Below are positions 47,337-55,182 of a stretch of DNA of 64,000 bases, in pieces. The position numbers and the translations under genes are program-made. The notes beneath the pieces are model-generated. The model searched no databases and was not told where the DNA came from. It saw only the letters and a list, made by a program, of their open reading frames with translations. The DNA comes from Mycobacterium sp. SMC-4. GTDB lineage: Bacteria; Actinomycetota; Actinomycetes; Mycobacteriales; Mycobacteriaceae. The stretch is from the NCBI RefSeq assembly GCF_025263265.1, contig NZ_CP079869.1:682001-746000 (forward strand), read 5' to 3'. Position 1 is the stretch's first letter. The number at the start of each line of letters is the position of its first letter.

Positions 47337-47356
47337 TTGTGTCTCACGAGACACAA
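47337..47356. repeat. Perfect palindrome at the island-island junction
   Basis: TTGTGTCTC (47337-47345) and GAGACACAA (47348-47356) flank a 2-base centre. The surroundings are AT-rich in an otherwise GC-rich region. It sits between the cut end of the SNF2 gene and the 3' end of the minus-strand restriction cluster, where a recombinase core site could be expected. No recombinase gene is seen nearby in this window. Confidence 0.85.
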
Positions 47357-47404
47357 TTTGCGCTCGGAAGCGAGCTCGCGGAGCGGTGATACACAGAGAA
47401 GGGG

Positions 47405-48260
47405 TCACTCGGTCGCGGCCAGGTAGTGCGCTCGGGCGTCCTGCAGTTCCTTCCAATGCTCCTCCAATCCAGTGAGGCTCGGACCAACCCCGAGAGTCGG
47501 TAGTGGTTGCGAATGAGCTGCGATAAATCTGCAAGCAGCCTCAAACACTCGCGTCACTACTTCGGATGCGGCAGGCAGCGCCCCTGCTTTGATCTCGCTC
47601 AGTGTGGTCATGCGAATGTTGGGTTGATAGCGCTGCGAGACGCCCTTCAATAGTTCTGTCTCAGTGAACACTTCGCACCAAGACCTAATCCAGCTGTAGC
47701 CATCCCGGACCAACGCGGCGCGAGCCTCGCCGTCTACAGCTCGCGCGGCCTCGATCGTCTTGTTGATGTTGGCCTTGAGGCTGCTGAGTGAATCCCAACG
47801 CGGGCCGGATGCGCGAGTCACCTTACCTTTCCCATCTTCATCGGTGACTTGGTAATAGACGCATCGTTTCGACGTTTCAAAAAGCGCTAGCAGAGTGATC
47901 GCAAAGAAAATGTCGTGAGTGAAGACGATGACCTGGTTGGCTTCCGCGAGGCCCGCAACTCGGCGGGCAACCTCGTCGATACGGCGATGGTCAAGGCTGG
48001 AGACGGGATCGTCGAAGATGATTGGGGCTGTGATGCCGGCCAACCGGGCTTCAGCGAGAAAGTCCGCAAGGGCTAGGACCTTCTGTTCCCCCTCAGACAA
48101 GATCTTCGATGGCCGATGCCTGCCGGCCAGGGTCTTTCGGCGGTGGGCGCGGCCTTGTCGGCCAACGAATTCGACCTTGAGCTCAGGAGCGCGGAGAGCA
48201 TCGCACTCTTCGGCGAAAAGTTTGTCGAAGTTCTGATTGATGAGTTGGTCACTCGCAGCC
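47405..48260 (-). pseudogene. C-terminal part of transposon-split RloC/Rad50-like ATPase
   Basis: The minus strand encodes the end of an ABC-type ATPase: SDQLINQNFDKLFAEEC, then the signature LSEGEQKVLAL, Walker B APIIFDDPVSSLD and the switch VIVFTHD. The last ~60 residues are helical and contain an Arg-x4-His (RFIAAH). The rest of the gene is at 55183-56927, separated by 6.9 kb of transposons. Joining the two parts at the 9-bp duplication gives TELAKAASDQLINQ in frame and a total of 863 residues. As it stands this part has no proper start, though TTG 48100 could begin a fragment. Confidence 0.9.
48252..48260. repeat. Target-site duplication of the outer IS256 element (left copy)
   Basis: CTCGCAGCC at 48252-48260 recurs exactly at 55183-55191, directly outside the inverted repeats. 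Nine bases fits the 8-9 bp duplications made by IS256-family transposases. Confidence 0.92.
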
Positions 48261-48293
48261 GAGGAATAGTCAAATCCTGTGGATCGGGGGTCG

Positions 48294-49567
48294 TCAGGCG
48301 ACCTCGGACACCGGAGTGTCGGGCGAGGGTTCCGGGGTGATGTCGACCGGCCGTTCGAGGAGCTTGCCCTTGTGGAACAGCGCGCCCGCTCGCACCAGTG
48401 CGACCAGCTGCGGTGCGTTGACCGCCCGCCACCGCGACTGCGCGGCCTCGATCAGCTTGTAGGCCATCGCCATCCCCGCCGCTCGTGAACCCGGACCCTT
48501 GGTCACCCTGGTCCGAAGCCGCACCGTCGCAAAAGTCGATTCGATCGGATTCGTCGTACGCAGATGCACCCAATGCTCGGCCGGATACCGAAAGTACTCG
48601 AGCAACACATCGGCGTCATCGACGATCTTCTTCACTGCCTTCGGATATTTCGCACCGTAGTCCTGTTCGAACGCCGCGATCGCGATCTGCGCCTTGTCGA
48701 TGTCCTCGGCTCCGATGATCTCCTTCATCGCCGCCAACGCGCCGGGATGCGCGGACTTCGGGAGTGCTGCAAGGACGTTGGATTGCTTGTGGAACCAGCA
48801 GCGTTGTTCGCGGGTGTCGGGGAACACTTCCCGCAGTGCCTTCCAGAATCCCAGCGCGCCGTCCCCGATCGCGAGCACCGGGGCCCGCATTCCGCGGCGG
48901 CGGCAGTCCCGCAGCAGATCGGCCCAGCATTCGGTGGATTCGCGGTAGCCGTCGGCCAGGGCGACGAGTTCCTTACGTCCGTCGGCCCGCACCCCCAGCA
49001 TGACCAGCAGACAGAGTTTCTCCTGCTCGAGCCGCACCTTCAGGTGGATGCCGTCGACCCACAGGTAGACGTAGTCGACTTGCGAGAGATCCCGCTGTCC
49101 GAAGGCTTTCGCCTCGTCCTGCCACTGCGCGGTCAGCCGGGTGATCGAGGCCGGCGACAGGCCGGCACCGGAGCCGAGGAACTGCTCGAGGGCGGGCCCG
49201 AAGTCGCTGGTCGACAGGCCGTGCAGGTACAGCAGCGGCAACACCTCGGACACTTGGGTGGACCTGCGGGCCCAGGCCGGCAGGATCGCCGACGAGAACC
49301 TCTTACGCTGGCCTGTCTCGGGATCGATGCGCTTGTCGTTGACCCGTGGCGCCTTCACCGTCACCGCACCGGCGGCGGTCATCACGTCGCGTTCGGTGTG
49401 GTAGCCGTTGCGTACGACGAGGCGGTGGCCGTTGTCGTCGACTTCACCGGCGTGCCGGGCGATGTAATCGGCGACCTCGGCCTGCAGGGCTGCGGCGAGC
49501 ATCTGCCGGGCACCGTCGCGAACGATCTCATCGAGCAGCGACCGGCCTGCACCGGCGGCGTCGCCGG
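48294..49567 (-). pseudogene. IS256-family transposase of IS-A, N-terminus cut off
   Basis: About 424 of 437 codons remain. Mutator/IS256 features are all present: VKAPRVNDKRIDPETGQRKR, the first DDE Asp in YVYLWVDGIHLKV, the second in LAIGDGALGFW, the conserved CWFHKQSNVLAALPKSAH, and the Glu in TTNPIESTFATVRLRT. The first 13 codons (MLTVVHEGRDPNE) now lie at 55027-55066 on the far side of the nested element. With them joined the frame is perfect. ATG 49502 could still start a 402-aa fragment that keeps the whole catalytic core. Confidence 0.9.
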
Positions 49568-49578
49568 CCTCGTTCGGG
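49568..49578. repeat. 11-bp direct repeat flanking the second element (left copy)
   Basis: CCTCGTTCGGG at 49568-49578 recurs at 55027-55037. Deleting one copy and everything between restores the IS-A transposase frame (GRDPNEAGDAAGAG). It is longer than the usual 8-9 bp, so the exact boundary of the element may be off by two or three bases. Confidence 0.85.
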
Positions 49579-49771
49579 GGTCGCGTCCGAAAGTGGGTGT
49601 AAAAGCACCGGTCGGTTCGCAGCTTCGTGGGTGAGCATACGGGCTGGGGAACTCAAGTGACAGGCTCTTGCAGCTTGAGCTGGTGGTGTTGGGGATAACG
49701 GCGAGCGGGTTCGGTAGCTTGCTGCGGATGCTTTGGCGCGCCCAGGGCTGATGCGTAGGGCCGAGAGATGC

Positions 49772-50380
49772 TCAGCTGGAGAGGGTTTGGGCGGCGTCGG
49801 TCAGTGCGTTGAACGCGGCGTCGAGGCGGTCTTGGCGGCGGCGGTTGGGTTCGTGGTTGGCTTCGGCGGCTACGAACCCGATAAGCTCTTCGAGGTCGTC
49901 GGCATTGGTCAGTAAGGCAGCGCCGTTTGGGTGGGCGCGCATGCCGTACACCAGTCGCTCACAGTCGGGGTCAAGCAGCATCAGGTCGCGTAACACGGCG
50001 GCGGTCGTGTCGCTGACGATGACCTCCTTGAGGTCGCCGGCAACGCTGGAGCGGCGGCGGCGCAGGTCGTATGGGGAGTCTGCCCAGTTGCTGATCACCC
50101 CCTCGTCGTCGCAGACGCTGCACGACCATCGGATCGGCGCCGCCGTCTCGGCCGAGGCGATAGCGATGGTCATCCGCCCGGGGCAGCGCCTGTGGGCGGG
50201 GCGGCGCCGACACGGCAATGCCGATACCCACCGATCACCGACCTGGCCGGCGGTGCCCGCCCGGACAATGTCGCCCAGGTGTTGTGCCAGGCGGCGCGCG
50301 GGACCGGAAGCGTCGTGCGGCATGTCGAGGAAGTGATGCAGATCGGCGACCAACACGTCGCCACACTGTACCGGCGCCAC
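49772..50380 (-). CDS. Passenger gene A of IS-B, unknown function
   Basis: This 202-aa protein starts at GTG 50380 (MAPVQCGDVLVADLHHFLD). The middle has VSALPCRRRPAHRRCPGRM and WSCSVCDDEGVISNW, whose cysteines could make a small metal site. The C-terminal part reads LEELIGFVAAEANHEPNRRR. No catalytic motif is recognised. It is divergent from the DUF6933 gene with 57 bases between, so one short region must control both. I recall the same two gene types together elsewhere in actinobacteria, always uncharacterised; this should be checked. A role in controlling the partner gene or the element is possible but unproven. Confidence 0.75.
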   Translation of the reverse strand: MAPVQCGDVLVADLHHFLDMPHDASGPARRLAQHLGDIVRAGTAGQVGDRWVSALPCRRRPAHRRCPGRMTIAIASAETAAPIRWSCSVCDDEGVISNWADSPYDLRRRRSSVAGDLKEVIVSDTTAAVLRDLMLLDPDCERLVYGMRAHPNGAALLTNADDLEELIGFVAAEANHEPNRRRQDRLDAAFNALTDAAQTLSS

Positions 50381-50437
50381 GTCGCGGTGTTCTTGGGTAC
50401 CGATCCTCGGGGACGCTGCCTACGATCATGGGTCGTG

Positions 50438-50923
50438 ATGCTGCGATGTACCGCCAAGGTGTTGGCGCTGCTGAGGGCGCCTGAGCCGGCCATCGGCCAA
50501 GCCTGCGCGACCGACTGGTATGCCCACCTGGTCTGGATCGACCGACGCAAATGCCTGCTGGTGACCCACGCCGGGACCTTGTTCTCGGTGTTCATGCCGA
50601 ACGTCACCGCCGCCGGGTTGCGCCCGATCGGCCCGCCGGTCGTCTCGGCGATCCAGGCCGCGTTGCACGTCGAGGGTCTGCCCGCCGATACGCTCGGCGA
50701 TCTTGATCCCCAGCAGGTGGCCGTGGCCAAGACCGCCGACCGCCGCATCCTGGGCACGATCAACGACCTGGCGTTCACCACCGAACACGTCATCGCCACC
50801 GCTGGCGGCCTGGCCCGCTGCGACATCGACGCGCTGCACCACGGCCTGCATCGCACCATCAACAGCATCACCGGCTACATCCCACCGATCGACCTGGTCA
50901 CCGCCAGCCGTCACCGAAACTGA
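50438..50923 (+). CDS. Passenger gene B of IS-B, DUF6933-like protein
   Basis: This 161-aa protein starts at ATG 50438 (MLRCTAKVLALLRAPEP). WYAHLVWIDRRKCLLVTHAG followed by TLFSVFMPNV is the DUF6933 signature. LDPQQVAVAKTADRRILGTI and the His-rich LHHGLHRTINSITG follow. It appears soluble. DUF6933 has no known activity. The gene stops just before the 3' end of the IS-B transposase, and the two are convergent. With the divergent gene A it forms the cargo of the element. Whether the pair helps the host or the element cannot be told from sequence. Confidence 0.8.
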   Translation: MLRCTAKVLALLRAPEPAIGQACATDWYAHLVWIDRRKCLLVTHAGTLFSVFMPNVTAAGLRPIGPPVVSAIQAALHVEGLPADTLGDLDPQQVAVAKTADRRILGTINDLAFTTEHVIATAGGLARCDIDALHHGLHRTINSITGYIPPIDLVTASRHRN

Positions 50924-50947
50924 GCCTGCCAAAGCGACACGGAGTTG

Positions 50948-52291
50948 TTACGCGGTGGCCGAGATGGGATCTGCGGGGTTGGTGCCGTTACTCGTGGTGG
51001 ACGGTGTCAGCCGCAGTTCACGGGGTGGGTCCAGCAGCGATCGACGTAGGTCGTGCAGCAATCGGGTACCGACCGGTGTCATGGACAGCCCGCGCCAACC
51101 GGCCGAGGCCCGGTCGAGCACCGCCCATACCAGGCTAACGGCGCTGGTCTCGCCGGGGAATCGGCCGATGACCTTGGTCCGACGCTTGGTCTCCCCAAAG
51201 GAGCGCTCAATAAAATTCGAATGTCGAACGCGCCCATGGTGTTCGACCGGGAACCGCAGATAGGCAGTCAACCCAGCTTTGTCGGTGAGCAGAATGCGCA
51301 TCGCCGCCGGATAGAGGTCGAAGTATTTGGCGGCGAACGCCTCGATCCGCTTGTCGATGATCTCAACGAGCCCAGGCCCCGGTTCAACCGTCAGATCGGC
51401 GGTATCGAAGATGGCCCAGTAGCCGTCGCGGACCTCGGCTTGCATCCCGGCGGGAATCTTCGCGAGCACGTTGCGGAGTCGATGAATAAGACATCTCTGC
51501 CGCAACGCTTTTGGGAAAATTTGTTCGATGGCTGCGATCAGGCCCTTGGCGCCGTCAGAGACAACCAACAGTGGACAACCCAGGCCGCGATCGCCCAGAT
51601 CAGTCAGGAAGTCGGCCCATGCGTCGGTCGACTCGCCGGTCCCGGGCGCCAACCCGACGAACACCGGCTTGCCCTCGGTGGTGATGCCCCAGGCGGCCAG
51701 CACCGGCTCGGCCGGCGACCCCGGATGCATCCGAAAGAAGCTGGCATCCAAGAACAGGTAATCCAGCGTGATCTCGTCAAGTCGACGACGCGCCCACGCC
51801 TGGTATTCGGCTCGGATCGCCTTGCACACTTCCGAGACCGTGGATTTGGAGATCGCGGCCTGGTCGCCAAGTGTTTCGGCGAGGGTGGCCTGCACGTCGC
51901 GCACCGATAACCCGCGTACGAACGAGGCAATCACCAGCGTCTCCAAGGCGTTGGTTCTCGTCACGTGCTTGCCGAACAACCGCGACGCAAACGCTGCGGT
52001 GGTGCCACGCAGCTTCGGCCGCTCCAACGTAACCGGCCCAGTGGTGGTTTTCACCGTCACCTGTCGATACCCGTTGCGCGAGCCGCCGTTAGCGTCGGGA
52101 CAGGCAGCAGCGCGTTGGTAGCGTTCGCGACCGAGGAACTCGGTGACCTCAGCCTCCAGGGCCGCCTGCATCAACAGTTGAGCGCCCAGCCGGGCAACCT
52201 CTTCAAGGATCTCCGAAAGCTCCCGATCCTCGGCAAATAGGGCATCGATTCTGGTGCGGATGCGATCGACGGCTGATACTCGAACAGGCAC
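50948..52291 (-). CDS. IS256-family transposase of IS-B
   Basis: This 447-aa transposase appears intact. The DDE residues sit in YLFLDASFFRMHPG, LLVVSDGAKGLIAA and SNFIERSFGETKRRTK. The conserved RCLIHRLRNVLAKIP block, typical of the IS256 family, lies between the last two. It differs clearly from the IS-A transposase, so these are not copies of one element. The GTG start at 52291 has AAGGAG about eleven bases upstream. The IS21 element inserted 27 bases upstream of this start, so its own promoter is probably lost, and the apparent frame continuing into IS21 is meaningless. It could still act in trans if transcribed. Confidence 0.9.
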   Translation of the reverse strand: MPVRVSAVDRIRTRIDALFAEDRELSEILEEVARLGAQLLMQAALEAEVTEFLGRERYQRAAACPDANGGSRNGYRQVTVKTTTGPVTLERPKLRGTTAAFASRLFGKHVTRTNALETLVIASFVRGLSVRDVQATLAETLGDQAAISKSTVSEVCKAIRAEYQAWARRRLDEITLDYLFLDASFFRMHPGSPAEPVLAAWGITTEGKPVFVGLAPGTGESTDAWADFLTDLGDRGLGCPLLVVSDGAKGLIAAIEQIFPKALRQRCLIHRLRNVLAKIPAGMQAEVRDGYWAIFDTADLTVEPGPGLVEIIDKRIEAFAAKYFDLYPAAMRILLTDKAGLTAYLRFPVEHHGRVRHSNFIERSFGETKRRTKVIGRFPGETSAVSLVWAVLDRASAGWRGLSMTPVGTRLLHDLRRSLLDPPRELRLTPSTTSNGTNPADPISATA

Positions 52292-52312
52292 GGGCGTGAC
52301 TCCTTCTTCGCA

Positions 52313-52318
52313 GACTTG
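52313..52318. repeat. 6-bp target duplication of the IS21 element (left copy)
   Basis: GACTTG at 52313-52318 recurs at 54962-54967 directly outside the IS21 ends. IS21 elements make 4-8 bp duplications. Confidence 0.85.
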
Positions 52319-52459
52319 TGTTAAGACGGGGCTTCGGGTAGCGGGCGTGTAACGATCCGGTAGCACGTGCGCGGGGAGGCGGTAGCGCTCCGGCGTCGGG
52401 TTCGAGGATGTCTCCCGCCGCGGCCAAGGGCTGGTCGCTGGTGGAGAGGAACGTCGGCG

Positions 52460-54109
52460 ATGACGGATTACCGGTTTGTGATGAGCCTGCTGGTGCAGGG
52501 GTATGCGTATAGGCAGATCGAGGCGATGCTGGGGTGCTCGCATCGCGCGATCGCGCGCGCCAGGCGGGTCCTCGACGAGGAGGGCTTCACGACGCGGGAG
52601 CAGGTCGACGGGCTGTCGCTGGAGAACATAGACCGGCTGTTCACCGATGGCCGCAAGAGCGTGGTCTGCGAGTTCGTCCCCGTCGACATCGAGCGGGTCG
52701 TCGCAGCCAGGCTGGGCCGGAACAAGCCGCCGTTGAAGGTGTTGTGGGCCCGCTATCTGGAGACTGATGCGGCGGCGGGCGCCCGGTTCTACGGGTATGA
52801 GCGGTTCTGCCAGATCGTCGCGGAGCATGTCCGGGTGAACGATCTGACCCTCCCAATCGCGCACGTTCCCGCGCATACGATGCAGGTCGACTGGGCGGGC
52901 ACGCAGATGCGGCTTACCGACCCGGTCACGAGGGAGACGACGCGGGTGTCGGTGTTCGTCGCGTCGTTGCCGTTCTCGGGGATGGTGTTCGCTTACGGGT
53001 GTCTGGACGAGAAGCAGCCGGCCTGGTTGGACGCGCACCGCCGCGCGTTCGAGTACTTCGGCGGCGTCACCCAGGTCGTGATCCCGGACAATGCGTCGAC
53101 CGCGTCGAACCAGATCTCCCGGACCGAGAAGGCCCGGGACGTGAACGCCTCCTATGCGGAGTTCCTGGAGTACTACGCCACCGCCGCCGTCCCGACCCGC
53201 TCGTATCGTCCCCGCGACAAGGGGCATGTCGAAGCCGGGGTGAAGGTCGTCACGAACTGGGTGATCCACTACCTCGAAGGCCGAGTGTTCGCGTCGCTGG
53301 ACGAGCTGAACACCGCCGTCGCCGCCCAAGTCGAGGCGATCAACGACCGGACCCCGTTCCGGGGTGAGCAGCGGTCGCGCCGCGACTGGTTCACCGAGTC
53401 CGAGCGGGATGAGCTGATCTCGCTGCCGGCTCAGCGTTGGGAGCCGGTGATCTGGCGGAAGGCGAAGGTCCACCGGGATTGGCATATCCAGCTCGACACG
53501 ATCAAGTACTCCGTCCCGTCCCGGTTCGCCGGTCTCAGCGTCGACGTCCGGGTCATCGGGGAGCAGATCGACGTGCTCTCCGGCGGGGAGATCATCGCGA
53601 CCCACGTCCTGGGGTCGCGACGCAACGGGTATGTCACCGACCCCGAGCACGCGCCCGCACATGCCGACGCGGTGTCGGGGCTCTGGACGCGCGGGTACTT
53701 CCTCCGGCAGGCGTCGAAGGTCGGCCCCGGCACCGTGACCGTGCTGACCCGGCTGCTGGACGGGAGGGTGATCGAAGCGCAGGGCTACCGGTCCTGCATG
53801 AACATCCTCGACCTCGGCAGACGCGGCAGCCGGGTCCTGCTCGAGCAAGCCTGCCAGGGCTTGGTCGACGAGGACCCACACCGGCAGATCACCTACACCG
53901 CCGTCAAGAACCGCATCACCGCCCTCCGAGCCAGCGCCGACGCCCGTCCCTCCACCACCGACGGCGACATCCTCGGCGGCATCGTCGCATCGCCGACGGT
54001 CGGGGCGTCGGGTCGTCGGGACACCAGTCGGGCGCATCTGGCCGGCGCGGGAGCGTTCAGCCTCGACGCTCTGCGATCAGGCGGCGACCGGGCGGGAGGC
54101 GGTAAGTGA
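52460..54109 (+). CDS. istA: IS21-family transposase IstA
   Basis: This 549-aa protein starts at ATG 52460 with AGAGGA upstream. The N-terminal helix-turn-helix (YRQIEAMLGCSHRAIARA) binds the element ends. The DDE core starts at MQVDWAGTQMRL; the second Asp is in VIPDNASTAS and the Glu region in DKGHVEAGVKVV. A beta-barrel-like C-terminal domain follows (DTIKYSVPSRFAGLSVDVRV). IstA cuts and joins the element ends, with target choice by IstB. Its TGA overlaps the start of istB. It looks functional. Confidence 0.95.
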   Translation: MTDYRFVMSLLVQGYAYRQIEAMLGCSHRAIARARRVLDEEGFTTREQVDGLSLENIDRLFTDGRKSVVCEFVPVDIERVVAARLGRNKPPLKVLWARYLETDAAAGARFYGYERFCQIVAEHVRVNDLTLPIAHVPAHTMQVDWAGTQMRLTDPVTRETTRVSVFVASLPFSGMVFAYGCLDEKQPAWLDAHRRAFEYFGGVTQVVIPDNASTASNQISRTEKARDVNASYAEFLEYYATAAVPTRSYRPRDKGHVEAGVKVVTNWVIHYLEGRVFASLDELNTAVAAQVEAINDRTPFRGEQRSRRDWFTESERDELISLPAQRWEPVIWRKAKVHRDWHIQLDTIKYSVPSRFAGLSVDVRVIGEQIDVLSGGEIIATHVLGSRRNGYVTDPEHAPAHADAVSGLWTRGYFLRQASKVGPGTVTVLTRLLDGRVIEAQGYRSCMNILDLGRRGSRVLLEQACQGLVDEDPHRQITYTAVKNRITALRASADARPSTTDGDILGGIVASPTVGASGRRDTSRAHLAGAGAFSLDALRSGGDRAGGGK

Positions 54110-54870
54110 TGTTGGATCAGCACCTCACCACCGATGACATGCCCCTGTTCACGAGGCTGCGGATGACCGCGTTCGGGGAAGCGGTGATCGACATCGCGAA
54201 CGACCCGACCTACGACCAGTGGACGTTCTCACAGAAGATCCGCCACGCCCTCGAACAAGAGACCGCCGCCCGCACCGAACGCCGCGTCCTCAAGCTGCTC
54301 AAAGCATCCCGGACCCCGAACCCGGCAGCCTGCGTCGAAGACATCCACTACCTCGACGGGCGGAACCTGAACCGGGAACTCGTCGCCCGACTCGCGGCCT
54401 GCCGCTGGATCGACCAGACCCACAACCTCGTCATCCTCGGCAAATCCAGCGTCGGGAAGTCCTACCTCGCCCAAGCGCTCGTGAACGCCGCCTGCCGACG
54501 CGACTACACCGCACGCTACTACCGGCTCGACGACCTCGCGAACCAGCTCGCCGTCTACCACCGGCAAGACGCGCAACGCCTCGCGTTCCTCACCGGGCTG
54601 CATACCTGCGACCTGCTCGTGCTCGACGACTTCCTCACCACCCCGATCACCGGGGAAACCGCCGCGGAGCTACTGAACATCCTCGCCGCCCGCGAAGGAC
54701 GCGGGTCGACGGTCGTGACCAGCCAATTCGACCCCGAGGACTGGTATCGATCACTACACGACGCGGTCATCGCGGAATCCATCCTGAACCGCATCGTCAG
54801 CAACGCCGAACTCGTCCAACTCGACGGCCCCAACATGCGCCGCCACGCCCACAGCGAAGCCACTGCCTGA
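54106..54870 (+). CDS. istB: IS21-family AAA+ helper ATPase IstB
   Basis: This 254-aa protein has Walker A LGKSSVGKSYLAQAL (~111-125), Walker B LLVLDDFLTTPI (~168-179) and the sensor region STVVTSQFDP. IstB assembles on DNA and recruits IstA to the target. The GTG at 54106 overlaps the istA stop, and an ATG follows at once. The frame is complete. About 90 bases of terminal repeat sequence follow to the element end at 54961. Confidence 0.95.
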   Translation: MMLDQHLTTDDMPLFTRLRMTAFGEAVIDIANDPTYDQWTFSQKIRHALEQETAARTERRVLKLLKASRTPNPAACVEDIHYLDGRNLNRELVARLAACRWIDQTHNLVILGKSSVGKSYLAQALVNAACRRDYTARYYRLDDLANQLAVYHRQDAQRLAFLTGLHTCDLLVLDDFLTTPITGETAAELLNILAAREGRGSTVVTSQFDPEDWYRSLHDAVIAESILNRIVSNAELVQLDGPNMRRHAHSEATA

Positions 54871-55026
54871 CCCCGGAAGCACGGGCGCGGACCGCTACCC
54901 CGTCGCCGCGCCCGCGCTACCGGATCACTACATCCGCGCTACCCAAAACTCCGGCTAAACAGACTTGCAGGTCGTGAAGCGGAACCTACGCCCGTGCTCC
55001 GTATTTACACCGCGTCCCGGACACGA

Positions 55027-55066
55027 CCTCGTTCGGGTCTCGGCCTTCGTGTACTACCGTGAGCAC
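55027..55066 (-). pseudogene. Detached N-terminal codons of the IS-A transposase
   Basis: GTG 55066 with GGAAGG nine bases upstream encodes MLTVVHEGRDPNE, the usual start of this transposase subfamily. It is cut here by IS-B and continues at 49567 on the other side. The first 11 bases of the span are the right copy of the direct repeat. Confidence 0.88.
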
Positions 55067-55157
55067 GGGCGTGCCTTCCCGCCAGCGCGCCAACGCTGGT
55101 CTTGATCAGAATCCTGTTTCGTCAAAGATCATCATCCGGGAAGGTGCGTCCTCCCGG

Positions 55158-55182
55158 GATCCACAGGTTCTGATCATTGCTC
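55158..55182. repeat. Right terminal inverted repeat of IS-A and adjoining target duplication
   Basis: This is the inverted partner of 48261-48285, with the shared block GATCCACAGG. The 9-bp duplication CTCGCAGCC follows directly at 55183-55191. Joining 48260 to 55192 restores the ATPase reading frame. Confidence 0.9.

Larger units (their letters stand above)
52319..54961 (+). mobile_element. IS21-family element, innermost insertion
   Basis: This 2643-bp element has 25-bp terminal inverted repeats at 52319-52343 and 54937-54961. They match at 20 of 25 positions, begin TGTT and contain GGGTAGCG. A second inner repeat block (GATCCGGTAGC) occurs near both ends, as expected for the multiple transposase sites of IS21. 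It carries istA and istB, both intact, and a 6-bp duplication. It is probably the last of the three insertions. Confidence 0.9.
49579..55026. mobile_element. Passenger-carrying IS256-type element (IS-B), nested in IS-A
   Basis: The ends carry related inverted repeats at 49581-49604 and 55003-55026 (TCGYGTCCG...GGTGTAAA, 17 of 24 identical). After removal of the IS21 element inside it, the element is about 2.8 kb. It holds a complete IS256-family transposase next to the right end and two divergent passenger genes next to the left end. No other transposase is available for these ends. The passenger gene pair is the unusual point, because most IS256 elements carry only a transposase. Confidence 0.72.
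48261..55182. mobile_element. Outer IS256-family element (IS-A), interrupted by nested elements
   Basis: The ends are 25-bp inverted repeats at 48261-48285 and 55158-55182. They are identical at 20 of 25 positions, including CCTGTGGATC. It lies in the ATPase gene with a 9-bp duplication. Removing the second element (49579-55026) and one copy of its 11-bp repeat gives a 1463-bp element with one 437-aa transposase, a normal size for IS256. The transposase reads on the minus strand, in the same direction as the gene it hit. In this copy the element is dead because its transposase is split. Confidence 0.88.

Noticed and set aside
50948..54037. A 1029-codon open frame on the minus strand covering the IS-B transposase and much of IS21
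   Set aside because: It exists only because istA antisense happens to be open. The transposase has its own GTG, ribosome site and family N-terminus at 52291.
50925..54971. Weak 29-bp inverted similarity (CCTGC...ACGC) that could be separate ends of the inner IS256 transposase
   Set aside because: Only about 17 of 29 bases match and there is no flanking target duplication. The pair at 49581 and 55026 has better support because removal restores a frame.
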